Source: CADEED01 sp020442965 (lineage in GTDB: Bacteria > Pseudomonadota > Gammaproteobacteria > Steroidobacterales > Steroidobacteraceae). Taken from it: a stretch of 64,000 bases of DNA. The translations under genes and the position numbers were made by a program. Location: the NCBI GenBank assembly GCA_041395525.1, contig JAWLAH010000004.1:1-64000 (forward strand), read 5' to 3'. The notes under the pieces are model-generated. The model did not search any database and was not told the DNA's origin. It saw nothing but the letters and a program-made list of their open reading frames with translations. Below, one piece after another: positions 45,864-54,959 of the stretch; the first letter of the stretch is position 1, and each line of letters begins with the position of its first letter.

Positions 45864-46802
45864 ATGCACAAGAAACGTTCGACGTTGAATCTAATCGCTA
45901 GTGCCGCATTCGGCCTGAGCTGCCTGTCGACGCAAGCAGCAGAAGTCGAAGTGCAATACAAACCGAATCCGCCGCCAATGGCAATTACGCTGCCAAAAAT
46001 GCATCGCGGCTATGTCGACGGGCCATTCGGCCAGATCCACTTCCAGGATGCGGGCGGCAAAGGTCGCCCCCTCGTGATGCTCCATCAGGCGCCGATGTCG
46101 TCGCGCCAATTCGAGAACGTATTCAAATATCTGATCGATCAGGGCCTGCGGCCGATTGCGATCGACCTCCCGGGCTTCGGCATGTCCGACGTCACGACGT
46201 TCGTCCCGAAAGTCGAGGACTACGCGAAAATCGTGCCGCCGGTGCTGGACGCGCTGGGCATCGCCGTGGCCGACGTGCTCGGTCACCACACTGGGGCAAT
46301 GGTCGCGACCGAAGTGGCGCTGCAATTTCCAGACCGCGTTCGCAAACTCGTGCTGGCGGGTCCGCTTCCCATCGAAGAACCCGAGCGTCAGAAATTCCTG
46401 GCCGGCACGCAGCGCAACGAAATCGACTTCGTCTACGAGACGGACGGTAGCCACCTGGCGAAATCGTTCATGGGACGCTACCGCATGTACAGCGCGAGCG
46501 GCACGGCACCGAGCGCGAAGCTGATCACCCGATATGTCGTCGAAAAGTTCATGGGTTACGGGCCGTTCTGGTACGGGCACCACGCCGCGTTCATCTATGA
46601 TCAAAAGCAAGCGATTCCGAAGATCCGCAAGCCGACGCTCATCATGACCAACACAGGCGATCAGATTTACGAACAAGCGAAGCTAACGAAGCAGATGCGA
46701 CCCGACTTCGAGCTGGCCGTGCTGCAGGGAGGCGGCGTCGACATCGTCGACCAGCAGCCTCAGGCCTGGGCCGAGGCTGTCGGGAAATTCCTCAACAATT
46801 GA
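45864..46802 (+). CDS. Exported alpha/beta-hydrolase-fold protein with altered catalytic triad
   Basis: 312 residues with a Sec signal peptide (MHKKRSTLNLIASAAFGLSCLSTQAAE). The fold is clear: RPLVMLHQAPMSSRQF (oxyanion loop), AIDLPGFGMSD, the elbow LGHHTGAMVA, RKLVLAGPLP, and KPTLIMTNTGDQIYEQA with the acid D266. At the nucleophile position (142) there is His instead of Ser/Asp/Cys. Where the catalytic His should be, GGGVDIVDQQP has Val292. Only the acid is kept, so ordinary hydrolysis is unlikely. Divergent from the exported flavoprotein and probably part of the same pathway. Confidence 0.85.
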   Translation: MHKKRSTLNLIASAAFGLSCLSTQAAEVEVQYKPNPPPMAITLPKMHRGYVDGPFGQIHFQDAGGKGRPLVMLHQAPMSSRQFENVFKYLIDQGLRPIAIDLPGFGMSDVTTFVPKVEDYAKIVPPVLDALGIAVADVLGHHTGAMVATEVALQFPDRVRKLVLAGPLPIEEPERQKFLAGTQRNEIDFVYETDGSHLAKSFMGRYRMYSASGTAPSAKLITRYVVEKFMGYGPFWYGHHAAFIYDQKQAIPKIRKPTLIMTNTGDQIYEQAKLTKQMRPDFELAVLQGGGVDIVDQQPQAWAEAVGKFLNN

Positions 46803-46914
46803 GAAATGTGGTCGGCCTGGGATGGCCGACGCACCGCCCGCCCCGATAGCCAGGCCAGTCGAGCGCCCCGGCGTCCGGGTTCGATCCCCCCGCGCAGCGC
46901 TATCTTTCGGCGTG

Positions 46915-48072
46915 TCAGAAGCGATAGATCGCGGCAGCACCCGTGCTGGTCGGCATGCGCTCGCTGGGGACGATGATCACCTCACCGCTCGCTCTGAGAG
47001 TCGCCTCGCCGAGCTCATCGAGCAGGTCGTCGACGTCCGGGTCACCCAAGTCGCCCAGCGTGATCGCGCCGCTAGCGCCGTCGATGCGGCCCGGGATCAC
47101 TCGATCGGCATCGATCAAGAGCGTTTCGATGCGCCCGGCAACGGCCGCTGCCGCGATGCTACCCAGTTCGCCTGCGCCACGACCGCTCGACCGCGCAGCG
47201 CCAAACGCGTCGACAAAACCCGCCAAGCGATTCAGGTAGTGCGGTTGCACCAGTTGCCAGGCGCGCTCGCGCAACTCATCGATCGTTAGTGAGTCAGGAT
47301 GAACGTCGATCGTGTCGCTCATCAGGTGAGGGTTGTCGCTGACGGTGCGAAAGAGATGATGGTGTTGCGGTAGCGCCGCCAGGATCAGGCGTTGCCCGGG
47401 GTGCTCTGAATAATGCCGCCGCACCGCCTGATCGACCGCACGAAAGAAATGCTCCGTGTCGCGATCGTCCGCGTCCTGTTTGACATCCGTGCCATGTCGG
47501 GTCGTGCCGCCGAGCGACACGGTGCCCGCACGCCCGTAAACGCGGTGCGCGCCCTCGCGAGCATCCGCATCCAACGCTAACAACTCCTTGGCGGTCTGCG
47601 GCAGGTCGTCGATCGGTGGCATTTCGTCCAGCGCGTCGCGATTGCCCTCGAACATTTTGTACGCGTGCTTGCTCAGGCCCAGGATCTGGTAGCGATCCGC
47701 CGACTGCGCGATGCGCAACAACGGTTTGGTATGGAAACTGTCGGCGACCACCGCCAATTCGACTGTTGGGCGCTGCAATCTGTAGGTGCGGAACAGACCC
47801 GGCGCCGCGAGAACCGCCAGACCGTCAGCGGTATGGTTCCAGAAGCCCCGATCTTGGGCCAGCTCTGCGAACGGCCGCAACCATGCACCGACATCGCGTG
47901 ACGCATACTTCTTGAGAAGTGATTCTTCCAACACTTTCACCAGGTTGCGGAACCGGATCGGATCCTGTGCATTCTCGGGATGCCGTCTATGAGTCGGCTG
48001 GTACAAGGACAAACATGGCGACTCGTGTTCGCGCAGCAAGAGTTCGGGGTAGTCTTGTGTCAATTCGTTCAT
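46915..48072 (-). CDS. Bacterial archaeo-eukaryotic release factor-like (baeRF) protein
   Basis: 385 residues with an N-terminal domain (SPCLSLYQPTHRRHPENAQDPIRFRNLVK) and central and C-terminal domains (LILAALPQHHHLFRTVSDNPHL, GSIAAAAVAGRIETLLIDADRVIPGRID) of the eRF1/baeRF superfamily. Such proteins are thought to act on ribosomes or peptidyl-tRNA under stress; no function is established. The start at 48072 (MNELTQDYPELL) was chosen because upstream sequence is unlike the family. It converges on the alpha/beta-hydrolase gene, leaving a 112-bp gap. Confidence 0.75.
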   Translation of the reverse strand: MNELTQDYPELLLREHESPCLSLYQPTHRRHPENAQDPIRFRNLVKVLEESLLKKYASRDVGAWLRPFAELAQDRGFWNHTADGLAVLAAPGLFRTYRLQRPTVELAVVADSFHTKPLLRIAQSADRYQILGLSKHAYKMFEGNRDALDEMPPIDDLPQTAKELLALDADAREGAHRVYGRAGTVSLGGTTRHGTDVKQDADDRDTEHFFRAVDQAVRRHYSEHPGQRLILAALPQHHHLFRTVSDNPHLMSDTIDVHPDSLTIDELRERAWQLVQPHYLNRLAGFVDAFGAARSSGRGAGELGSIAAAAVAGRIETLLIDADRVIPGRIDGASGAITLGDLGDPDVDDLLDELGEATLRASGEVIIVPSERMPTSTGAAAIYRF

Positions 48073-48130
48073 ACGTGATTCTCCTGTCAATCGAAAGTTT
48101 GCTGCGGGCGTGCCGGTGAATGCTGCCCTC

Positions 48131-48733
48131 TCAATCTCCAACCAGCCGACGCACCCGGCGCCGCAATACCGGCAATAGTTCGCCTTCGAACCAAGCGTTG
48201 GCCTTGAACCAGGCAACGTTGCGTGGTGAGGGGTGCGGGAGCGGAAGAATGCGTGGTGCATGCGTACGCCAATCGCGCGTTGTCATCGACACGGAAGCGT
48301 GGCCGGCATCACGCAGGTAGTGAGCTTGCGCGTATCCGCCGACGAGCAGCGTCAGTTCGATCCGTGGCATCTGCTCGAGCAGACGGTCGTGCCACAGCGG
48401 CGCGCACTCGCGCCGCGGCGGCAGGTCGCCGCTCGTACCACGACCTGGATAGCACAGGCCCATCGGCACGATTGCGATGCGCGCGGCATCGTAGAACGTG
48501 AGTGCGTCGATGCCCATCCAGTCGCGCAGACGCTCGCCGCTCTTGTCACTCCAGGGCACGCCGCTCGCGTGCACCTTGGCACCGGGGGCTTGTCCCACGA
48601 TCAGGATGCGCGCCGACGCACTCGCCTGCAGCACGGGGCGTGGACCAAGCGGCAGGTACGCTTCGCAGTTACGGCAGGCGCGCACCCTCAGCAACAAGGC
48701 ATCCAGGGTCTCGTGCGCCGCCGCAGTGGTCAC
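48131..48733 (-). CDS. Uracil-DNA glycosylase family protein
   Basis: 200 residues of the UDG superfamily. The water-activating loop region is ILIVGQAPGAKVHASGVPWSDKSGERLRDWMG, with CYPGRG downstream, and the DNA-clamping motif is LPLPHPSPRN. CRNCEAYLPLG near the N-terminus has two Cys but no full Fe-S cysteine set as in family 4. It resembles a widespread proteobacterial UDG-like family of unproven substrate. Coupled to acnA through a 4-bp overlap. Confidence 0.85.
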   Translation of the reverse strand: MTTAAAHETLDALLLRVRACRNCEAYLPLGPRPVLQASASARILIVGQAPGAKVHASGVPWSDKSGERLRDWMGIDALTFYDAARIAIVPMGLCYPGRGTSGDLPPRRECAPLWHDRLLEQMPRIELTLLVGGYAQAHYLRDAGHASVSMTTRDWRTHAPRILPLPHPSPRNVAWFKANAWFEGELLPVLRRRVRRLVGD

Positions 48734-51444
48734 GCCGGGAGCAACTCGCGCAGCACCATCGGCAGGATGCCGGCATGACGAAAGTACTCGACTTCCGCAG
48801 GTGCGTCGATTCTGACGATCGTCTCGAACGTCGTCCGAGTACCGTCCGCGCGAACGACCGACACCTGCGCGAGTTGCCGCGGCTCGATGCCAGCGGCAAT
48901 GCCTCTGATCGTGAACGTCTCATGGCCTGTTAGCCCCAGGGTCTTCGCCGACTCGCCATCCTTGAACTGCAATGGCAGTACGCCCATGCAGACAAGATTG
49001 CTGCGGTGGATGCGCTCGTAGCTCGCGGCAATAATCGCCTTTATGCCTAACAATGCGGCACCCTTGGCGGCCCAATCGCGCGAACTGCCCGACCCATACT
49101 CCCGCCCGGCGATTACGATGAGCGGTGTGCCCTCACCCTGATAGCGCATGGCAGCGTCGTAAATGCTCAGCTTGTCGCCGCTCGGTACGTGCAGGGTCCA
49201 AGGACCTTCACTGCCCGCGACCAACGCGTTGCGCAGCCGGATATTGCCGAAGGTACCGCGCATCATCACTTCATGATTGCCGCGGCGGGATCCAAAACTG
49301 TTGAACTCCGGCACCGGCACACCGTGCGCGATGAGGTATTGACCGGCCGGCGAATCGGCGGCGATTGCACCCGCTGGCGAAATGTGATCGGTCGTGATCG
49401 AATCACCCAAGACTGCCAACGCGCGCGCGCCCTCGATGTCGACCACCGGCGCTGGCTGATCTGCGAAATCGACGAAGAATGGCGGCTCACGCACGTAGGT
49501 CGAGTCGTCGGCCCAGGCGTACAAAGTGCCGGTCGGCGCCGGCATACTCCGCCACTTGTCGTCACCCTGGAAAATGCGGCCGTATTCGAGCTCGAACTGC
49601 TCCGCGTCGACCGACGAGGCGACCAACGCACCAATCTCCTCGGCACTGGGCCAGATATCCTTCAGGTACACCTGTTTGCCGTGGCGATCGGTGCCAAGCG
49701 GATCGGACGTCAAGTCGCAAAGAACCGTGCCCATCAGTGCGTAAGCGACCACCAGCGGCGGCGACGCGAGATAGCTCGCCTTCACCTGGGCGTGTATGCG
49801 GCCCTCAAAGTTGCGGTTGCCCGATAGCACGGCTACCACCGCGAGGTCTTTGCCAACGACGGCCTGGGCGACTTCTTCCGCCAAGGGGCCGGAATTTCCG
49901 ATGCATGTCGTGCAGCCGTAGCCCACCAGATTGAACCCCAGCTTTTCCAGATAGGGCGTAAGCCCTGCTTTGTCGAGATACTGGGTGACGACACGCGATC
50001 CGGGCGCCAATGAGGTCTTTACCCAGGGACGGCTTTGCAGACCCGCTTCTACCGCTTTGCGCGCCAACAAACCGGCGGCAATCATGACCGACGGGTTCGA
50101 GGTGTTAGTACAACTGGTAATGGCAGCGATGACCACCGATCCGTGTGTCACGGCCGCAGCGGCCGTTGGTTGCGGCAAGCGCTCCGGCGGAGCCCGCAGG
50201 AATTCACCCGCCTCGGTATCACTCTCGCCGATCAGCCGGGAAATTTGCTTCGCATTCGGGCTCGGGGCCGTGCCGTCCATCGCAGACTGGAACGACCGCG
50301 CGACGCCGCCCAGCGCCACGCGGTCCTGCGGCCGCTTCGGACCGGCGACACTCGGCTCGACCTTGGCGAGGTCAAGGTCGAGTACCTCGCTGAAATCGGG
50401 TTCAGCGTCGCCGTCGGTCCTGAACAGGCCCTGCGCGCGGGTGTAGCGCTCAACCAGTTCGACGGTGTCGCCGCGCCCGGTCAGTCGCAGGTATTGCAGT
50501 GTGTTCGCATCGACCGGGAACAAGGTCGCGGTGGCACCGAATTCCGGCGACATGTTAGCGAGCGTCGCGCGATCGGCAATGCCGAGAGTACTGAGCCCGG
50601 GACCGAAGAACTCGACAAACTTGCCAACCACACCGTGCGCTCGCAGCATCTGTGTGAGCGTCAACACCAGATCGGTGGCAGTGGTGCCCGGTACCAACTG
50701 CCCGCGCGTACGCACGCCAAGCACGACGGGCTTTGGCAAGAACATCGGCTGACCGAGCATCGCTGCTTCGGCTTCGATCCCGCCGACACCCCAACCCAGG
50801 ACACCGAGGCCGTTGATCATGGGCGTGTGCGAATCGGTACCGACGAGCGTGTCCGGAAAGGCCCAGCCATCGCGCGCGATCACGACACGGCCCAGATGTT
50901 CCAGATTGACCTGGTGGCAGATACCCATACCGGGCGGCACCACGCGAAACCCCTCGAACGCTTGCTGGGCCCAATTGAGCAGCGCGTACCGTTCCCGGTT
51001 GCGCTTGTATTCCCATCGCAAATTAGCGGCATAGGCATCGGCACTGCCGAAACGATCGACCTGCACTGAGTGATCGATGACCAAATCGACGGGCACGAAC
51101 GGATTGACACGCTCAGGATCTCCACCGGCACGCGCCACTGCGCTGCGCATCGCGGCTAGATCGACGACCGCCGGAACGCCGGTGAAATCTTGCATCAGCA
51201 CGCGTGCGGGCATGAAGGCGAGCGAGGCATCAGCGCCGTTGGGCCAGCGCGCGAGCGATTCAACATCCTGTTGCGAAACGTCGCGATCACCCATGCGGCG
51301 CGCAATGTTCTCCAACAGAATCTTCACCGTGTGCGGCAGGCGAGCCATGTCCGTGCCTGTCTGCGCGGCCAATTTGGCCATGCTGATGTAGCGGGCGTCG
51401 CCCGATTTGGTCTGCAAAGTAGCGGAGAAATCCAGTGAAGTCAT
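48730..51444 (-). CDS. acnA: Aconitate hydratase A
   Basis: Citrate/isocitrate isomerase of the TCA cycle with a [4Fe-4S] cluster. 904 residues from MTSLDFSATLQTKSG. The cluster cysteines are in AITSCTNTSNPSVM and GCTTCIGNSGPL; GTDSHTPMINGLGVLGWGVGGIEAE, ILAEY-equivalent regions and the swivel-domain IVIAGREYGSGSSRDWAAKG are present. The start was chosen from the family N-terminus, with long non-homologous in-frame sequence rejected upstream. Confidence 0.97.
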   Translation of the reverse strand: MTSLDFSATLQTKSGDARYISMAKLAAQTGTDMARLPHTVKILLENIARRMGDRDVSQQDVESLARWPNGADASLAFMPARVLMQDFTGVPAVVDLAAMRSAVARAGGDPERVNPFVPVDLVIDHSVQVDRFGSADAYAANLRWEYKRNRERYALLNWAQQAFEGFRVVPPGMGICHQVNLEHLGRVVIARDGWAFPDTLVGTDSHTPMINGLGVLGWGVGGIEAEAAMLGQPMFLPKPVVLGVRTRGQLVPGTTATDLVLTLTQMLRAHGVVGKFVEFFGPGLSTLGIADRATLANMSPEFGATATLFPVDANTLQYLRLTGRGDTVELVERYTRAQGLFRTDGDAEPDFSEVLDLDLAKVEPSVAGPKRPQDRVALGGVARSFQSAMDGTAPSPNAKQISRLIGESDTEAGEFLRAPPERLPQPTAAAAVTHGSVVIAAITSCTNTSNPSVMIAAGLLARKAVEAGLQSRPWVKTSLAPGSRVVTQYLDKAGLTPYLEKLGFNLVGYGCTTCIGNSGPLAEEVAQAVVGKDLAVVAVLSGNRNFEGRIHAQVKASYLASPPLVVAYALMGTVLCDLTSDPLGTDRHGKQVYLKDIWPSAEEIGALVASSVDAEQFELEYGRIFQGDDKWRSMPAPTGTLYAWADDSTYVREPPFFVDFADQPAPVVDIEGARALAVLGDSITTDHISPAGAIAADSPAGQYLIAHGVPVPEFNSFGSRRGNHEVMMRGTFGNIRLRNALVAGSEGPWTLHVPSGDKLSIYDAAMRYQGEGTPLIVIAGREYGSGSSRDWAAKGAALLGIKAIIAASYERIHRSNLVCMGVLPLQFKDGESAKTLGLTGHETFTIRGIAAGIEPRQLAQVSVVRADGTRTTFETIVRIDAPAEVEYFRHAGILPMVLRELLPA

Positions 51445-51467
51445 GACATGCTCCTGATGGGCTCGAA

Positions 51468-52877
51468 TCACGTGATCAAAAACGCCGAGGCGATTGAAAA
51501 GTACAGAATGACCCCGATCGCATCCGCAATCGTCGTCACGAGTGGCGCGCTGGCTGCGGCCGGATCGAGTCTGAAGCGACTCAACAAAAAGGGCAGCGAC
51601 ATACCGATCACGCTGCCGGCCAGCACTACCAGCAACATCGTGAGTGCTACCACCAGTGCGATCGCCGGGCCGCCTCGAGCGAGCCCGATCGGTGCGATCG
51701 CCAGCGCCATGGTTGCGCCCAATGCGACGGCCACTAACAATTCGCGCCCGAGAAGATAGCCCCAATCCTTGAGCATAACATCGCCGGTGGCGAGTGCACG
51801 TACCATCAAAGTCGCCGCTTGCGAACCGGCGTTGCCGCTACTGCCGATCAGGAGCGGCAGAAAAAACACGAGCGACACGTAACTCACGATCACGTGCTCG
51901 AAATAGGCGATGCCGGCGCCTGAGAAGAGATTGCCGAATATCAGGAGTCCGAGCCAAAGAACGCGCTTGCGGTACAGGATGCCGATGCTGGCATCGCGTA
52001 CGCCCTGTGTGAGCTTGCCGACGGTGCCGATCTTGTGAAAGTCCTCGGTGGTCTCCTCCTGCAGGGCATCGAGGGCATCGTCGTGCGTGACAATACCGAC
52101 AAGTCTGCCGTCGACGTCGACTACCGGCAGCGCGAGTACGTCATAGTGGGCGAACTTGCGGGCGACATCCTCCTGATCCTCGTGCAGTGTGACAGCCACC
52201 GGGTCACGCTCCATCAGATCCGCAACCTTCGCGTCGGTTGAGGCCAGGATCAGGTCCTGCAGGCGAACCGACCCGATGAGACAACGATCCGGATCGACGA
52301 CGTAAGCACGATAGATAGTCTCGGTGTCTGGCGCCTCGCGACGCAGCACTTCGATCGCGTCCTGGGAAGTCAGTTCGGGGGTGAGTGCGGCGTAGTCCGA
52401 CGTCATGATCGCGCCGGCAGTGCCCTCTGCATAGGCCGCGAGGCGGCGTATGTCGTCGCGCTCGGTTTGCGCGAGGCCGCGCAATAACGCCTGCTGCTCC
52501 TCGAGAGACAAGTCGTTGAAAAAATCTGCGCGGTCGTCCGCGCTCATCTCAGTGATGATCTCGGCCAGCTGACTCCGCTCGAACAGCCGGGCGAGCGCCA
52601 CTTGCACCTCCGGCCGTAGGTAACCGAAGACCTCTACGCGACGCGTCAAGGGCAGCGCGAGCAGTTGCTGTCGCGCGACGTCTGGTTGCAATTCGTCGAA
52701 ATAGGCGGCGAGATCGACTGAATGTGCCGTCTGAATAAACCGTTGCACCGCTGCCGGATCCGCCCGATCGAGGCTCGAATTCGGATCAGTCACTTGAAAG
52801 CGGTCCATCTTGTGCAATTCGCCGCCGCGATCGAACTTCGTATCGTCAGTACTCAGCAATTTCGTTGACTTGCTCAT
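51468..52877 (-). CDS. mgtE: Magnesium transporter MgtE
   Basis: Gated Mg2+ channel. 469 residues from MSKSTKLLSTDD: an N-terminal helical superhelix domain (ELQPDVARQQLLALPLTRRVEVFGYL, IITEMSADDRADFFNDL), a CBS pair (about 175-295, VDPDRCLIGSVRLQDLILAS and DVDGRLVGIVTHDDALDAL), then five transmembrane helices with SSGNAGSQAATLMVRALATGD and AAASAPLVTTIADAIGVILYF, the ion-pore motifs. The first Met of the long frame, 31 codons upstream, was rejected as unlike the family. Confidence 0.95.
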   Translation of the reverse strand: MSKSTKLLSTDDTKFDRGGELHKMDRFQVTDPNSSLDRADPAAVQRFIQTAHSVDLAAYFDELQPDVARQQLLALPLTRRVEVFGYLRPEVQVALARLFERSQLAEIITEMSADDRADFFNDLSLEEQQALLRGLAQTERDDIRRLAAYAEGTAGAIMTSDYAALTPELTSQDAIEVLRREAPDTETIYRAYVVDPDRCLIGSVRLQDLILASTDAKVADLMERDPVAVTLHEDQEDVARKFAHYDVLALPVVDVDGRLVGIVTHDDALDALQEETTEDFHKIGTVGKLTQGVRDASIGILYRKRVLWLGLLIFGNLFSGAGIAYFEHVIVSYVSLVFFLPLLIGSSGNAGSQAATLMVRALATGDVMLKDWGYLLGRELLVAVALGATMALAIAPIGLARGGPAIALVVALTMLLVVLAGSVIGMSLPFLLSRFRLDPAAASAPLVTTIADAIGVILYFSIASAFLIT

Positions 52878-53277
52878 GCTTATTCTCGCCAGGTTGCCGC
52901 AATCACTTGTTCTGTTGTTAGCGAGAGCGCCACCTACGACCCATCGATCAGCGCAAAACGACGCGTGCAAGCGGTGTGGACGCCCTTCGCAGTCTAATTG
53001 GACGCTCGCGCGAGCTCAATGCGGGTTTGCCACGTCTGGACAACGCTTTTCACGGCATGGGCGTTTCGCAGAATTGGCGCTCTTGCGAATGGCGCGGAAG
53101 TGCACGTGGCGCAGATGCTGCCGCCTCATTGCTGCACCGCGCGCGCATCGCCCAGGCGTGCGGCGTGTCGTTCAAGATCGGTCGTGCGCACACGCAACTT
53201 GCTACTGGTTTACCCGCATGGTCACGAGCACGGTTGCTAGGTAGCCTCCAGTTGCGACAACCGCGTGCGAGGAGTAA
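52878..53277. other. 400-bp gap with no gene recognised
   Basis: Several overlapping frames of 60-115 codons are open here, but none shows a known domain, a ribosome site or consistent codon use. The region must hold the leftward mgtE promoter and the rightward promoter of the sulfide-oxidation genes. GAGGAG at 53269-53274 belongs to the next gene. No riboswitch fold was recognised. Confidence 0.5.
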
Positions 53278-53760
53278 GTGCTTATCGCTGTCGATGCGCA
53301 AGACTTTCTGGCGATGCTGAAGTGCTACAGCGCACAAGTGCGGCGTGATCGACGCTTGGTGGCAGAGGACGTTCTGACCAGCACCGTTCAAAGCCCACGA
53401 TTGTGCGGCAGCCGCCTGACATTGGACGCGGTGATCGAAGCGGGCCGGGTTCGGGCTCTTGGGTACCGGGTCAGGGCATGTTCGCTAGGACAGGCAACGA
53501 CAGCGATCGCAGCTGAACGTGTGGTTGGTATGAATGCAAACGACTTGCAGGCCGTGCAAGACGAGATGGAACGGATTCTAGCTGGGGAGGTGCCGGATGA
53601 AGATGTCCTGATCTGGCCCGAACTGGCGATTTTTCAGCATTCAGCAGGCATGCCAGCGCGCCATGGTTCGGCACTGTTGCCCTTCCTGGCATTGCAGGAA
53701 CTTTTCATCGCCAACGAGCGTCGAGCTCGTCTGACAACCCAGGAGATCCAACATGGTTAA
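53278..53760 (+). CDS. Second divergent IscU/NifU-N-like protein
   Basis: 160 residues, probable GTG start with GAGGAG four bases before it. The centre matches the IscU fold (YSAQVRRDRRL, then SPRLCGSRLTLDAVIEAGRVRALGYRVRACSLGQATTAIAAERVVG). The CGD motif reads CGS (C43) and GCA/ASSS reads ACSLGQA (C68); the third cysteine is missing, with a unique C-terminal 65 residues. It overlaps the SQR-like gene by 8 bp, so a role in sulfur handling beside sulfide oxidation is likely. It could bind a persulfide or a labile cluster; this is inference. Confidence 0.72.
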   Translation: MLIAVDAQDFLAMLKCYSAQVRRDRRLVAEDVLTSTVQSPRLCGSRLTLDAVIEAGRVRALGYRVRACSLGQATTAIAAERVVGMNANDLQAVQDEMERILAGEVPDEDVLIWPELAIFQHSAGMPARHGSALLPFLALQELFIANERRARLTTQEIQHG

Positions 53761-54943
53761 AAATGTCATTGTAGTCGGTGGTGGCATTGGCGGCACCATG
53801 ACCGCAAACAGCCTGGTTGCGAAGCTCTATCCTGAAGTCAGCCGTGACAAAGTTCGGATCACGCTGATTTCGAATAGCCCCTGGCACTACTACAAGCCGG
53901 CATTCATGTACGTGGCCTTTGGAGCGTTCTACAAGAATGAACTGCGGCGACCCCAGGCGTCATTACTGCGCCCCGAAATCAACTTTGTTCTGGATGAAGT
54001 CGAGGGCTTTGAATTCAGCGCCAGCCGTTTGCGCATGTCGTCCGGCAAAACCTATGACTACGACTACCTGGTCGTGTCTACCGGCTGCATTCCGTCCCCA
54101 GAACGAATTGCAGGCCTCCAGGAAGCGGGCGATCATTTCTATCAGCATGATCCTGCGATGCAGCTCTACAGAAAGCTCGCCACGATCGAGAAGGGCCGCA
54201 TATTCATCGGCGTAACGTTCCCGAAAACACCCAATGTGCCGCATCAATGCGGCATTGCGCCAATGGAAACCACGCTCATGCTCGACGAGTTCCTGCGACA
54301 GCGTGGCGTGCGCAACCAAATCGAAATTGTCTACACCTACCCCACCGTCTCACAACTGCTGCGCAATTGCCTGTTCTTGCAAAAAGACACCAGCGAAGTA
54401 CTGCCGGCCATCTTCGAATCGAAAGATATCAAATACCAGCGCGGTTTCACCCTCGCGCGCGTTGATCCGGAGAAGCAGGTGGCGATTTCTGAGGAAGGGC
54501 AAGAAGAGCCCTTCGATATCCTCATGCAGACGCCACCCATACGCGCTGTGGACGCCGTTCTAAACTCTGGCGTCTCCCAAGCCTCCAACAACGAAGGCTG
54601 GCTACCAACGAATCGCCAATCGCTGCAGCTCGAAGGATTTGACAACGTGTTCGTGATGGGTGACACGGTGGATTTGCCAATTAGCAAGGCGGGCGGCAGT
54701 TGTCACAGCCAATCGCCCGTTATCTGCAATAACATGGCTGGGCTCATGCGAATCGGCAAGACCGTGGCGGAATACGACGGCAAGGTACAGGCGGTCGCTC
54801 AAATGGGAATGGAGGCCGGTATGCCCCTCTGGTACGACTACGATGTCGACGTCAAGCCGACGCCACCTACCAAGATTGGCGGGTTGATGCGCAAAGGATT
54901 CAATCGTGGCGTTTACTGGTCCGTCGCGCGCGGCCTGGTCTAA
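53753..54943 (+). CDS. Sulfide:quinone oxidoreductase / FccB-like flavoprotein
   Basis: Oxidises sulfide with FAD and passes electrons to quinone or cytochrome. 396 residues with AGGAG before the ATG. N-terminal FAD site KNVIVVGGGIGGTMTANSL, second dinucleotide fold, and FDNVFVMGDTVDLPISKAG near the C-terminus. Cys166 (HQCGIAPMETT) and Cys325 (SQSPVICNNMAG) occupy the places of the redox-active disulfide in FccB/SQR; Cys112 (STGCIPS) is also at a conserved site. No signal peptide. Followed by a DUF1641 gene, a frequent partner. Confidence 0.88.
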   Translation: MVKNVIVVGGGIGGTMTANSLVAKLYPEVSRDKVRITLISNSPWHYYKPAFMYVAFGAFYKNELRRPQASLLRPEINFVLDEVEGFEFSASRLRMSSGKTYDYDYLVVSTGCIPSPERIAGLQEAGDHFYQHDPAMQLYRKLATIEKGRIFIGVTFPKTPNVPHQCGIAPMETTLMLDEFLRQRGVRNQIEIVYTYPTVSQLLRNCLFLQKDTSEVLPAIFESKDIKYQRGFTLARVDPEKQVAISEEGQEEPFDILMQTPPIRAVDAVLNSGVSQASNNEGWLPTNRQSLQLEGFDNVFVMGDTVDLPISKAGGSCHSQSPVICNNMAGLMRIGKTVAEYDGKVQAVAQMGMEAGMPLWYDYDVDVKPTPPTKIGGLMRKGFNRGVYWSVARGLV

Positions 54944-54959
54944 CTGAAGGAGTGCGAAG

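Noticed and set aside
46878..46887. T-arm-like GGTTCGATCC in the gap before the baeRF gene
   Set aside because: No flanking 5-bp stem or acceptor strand; isolated 10-mer, so not called as tRNA or attachment site.
52976..53320. 114-codon frame upstream of the second IscU-like gene
   Set aside because: No domain, compositional support or start signal; overlaps the start of a better-supported gene.
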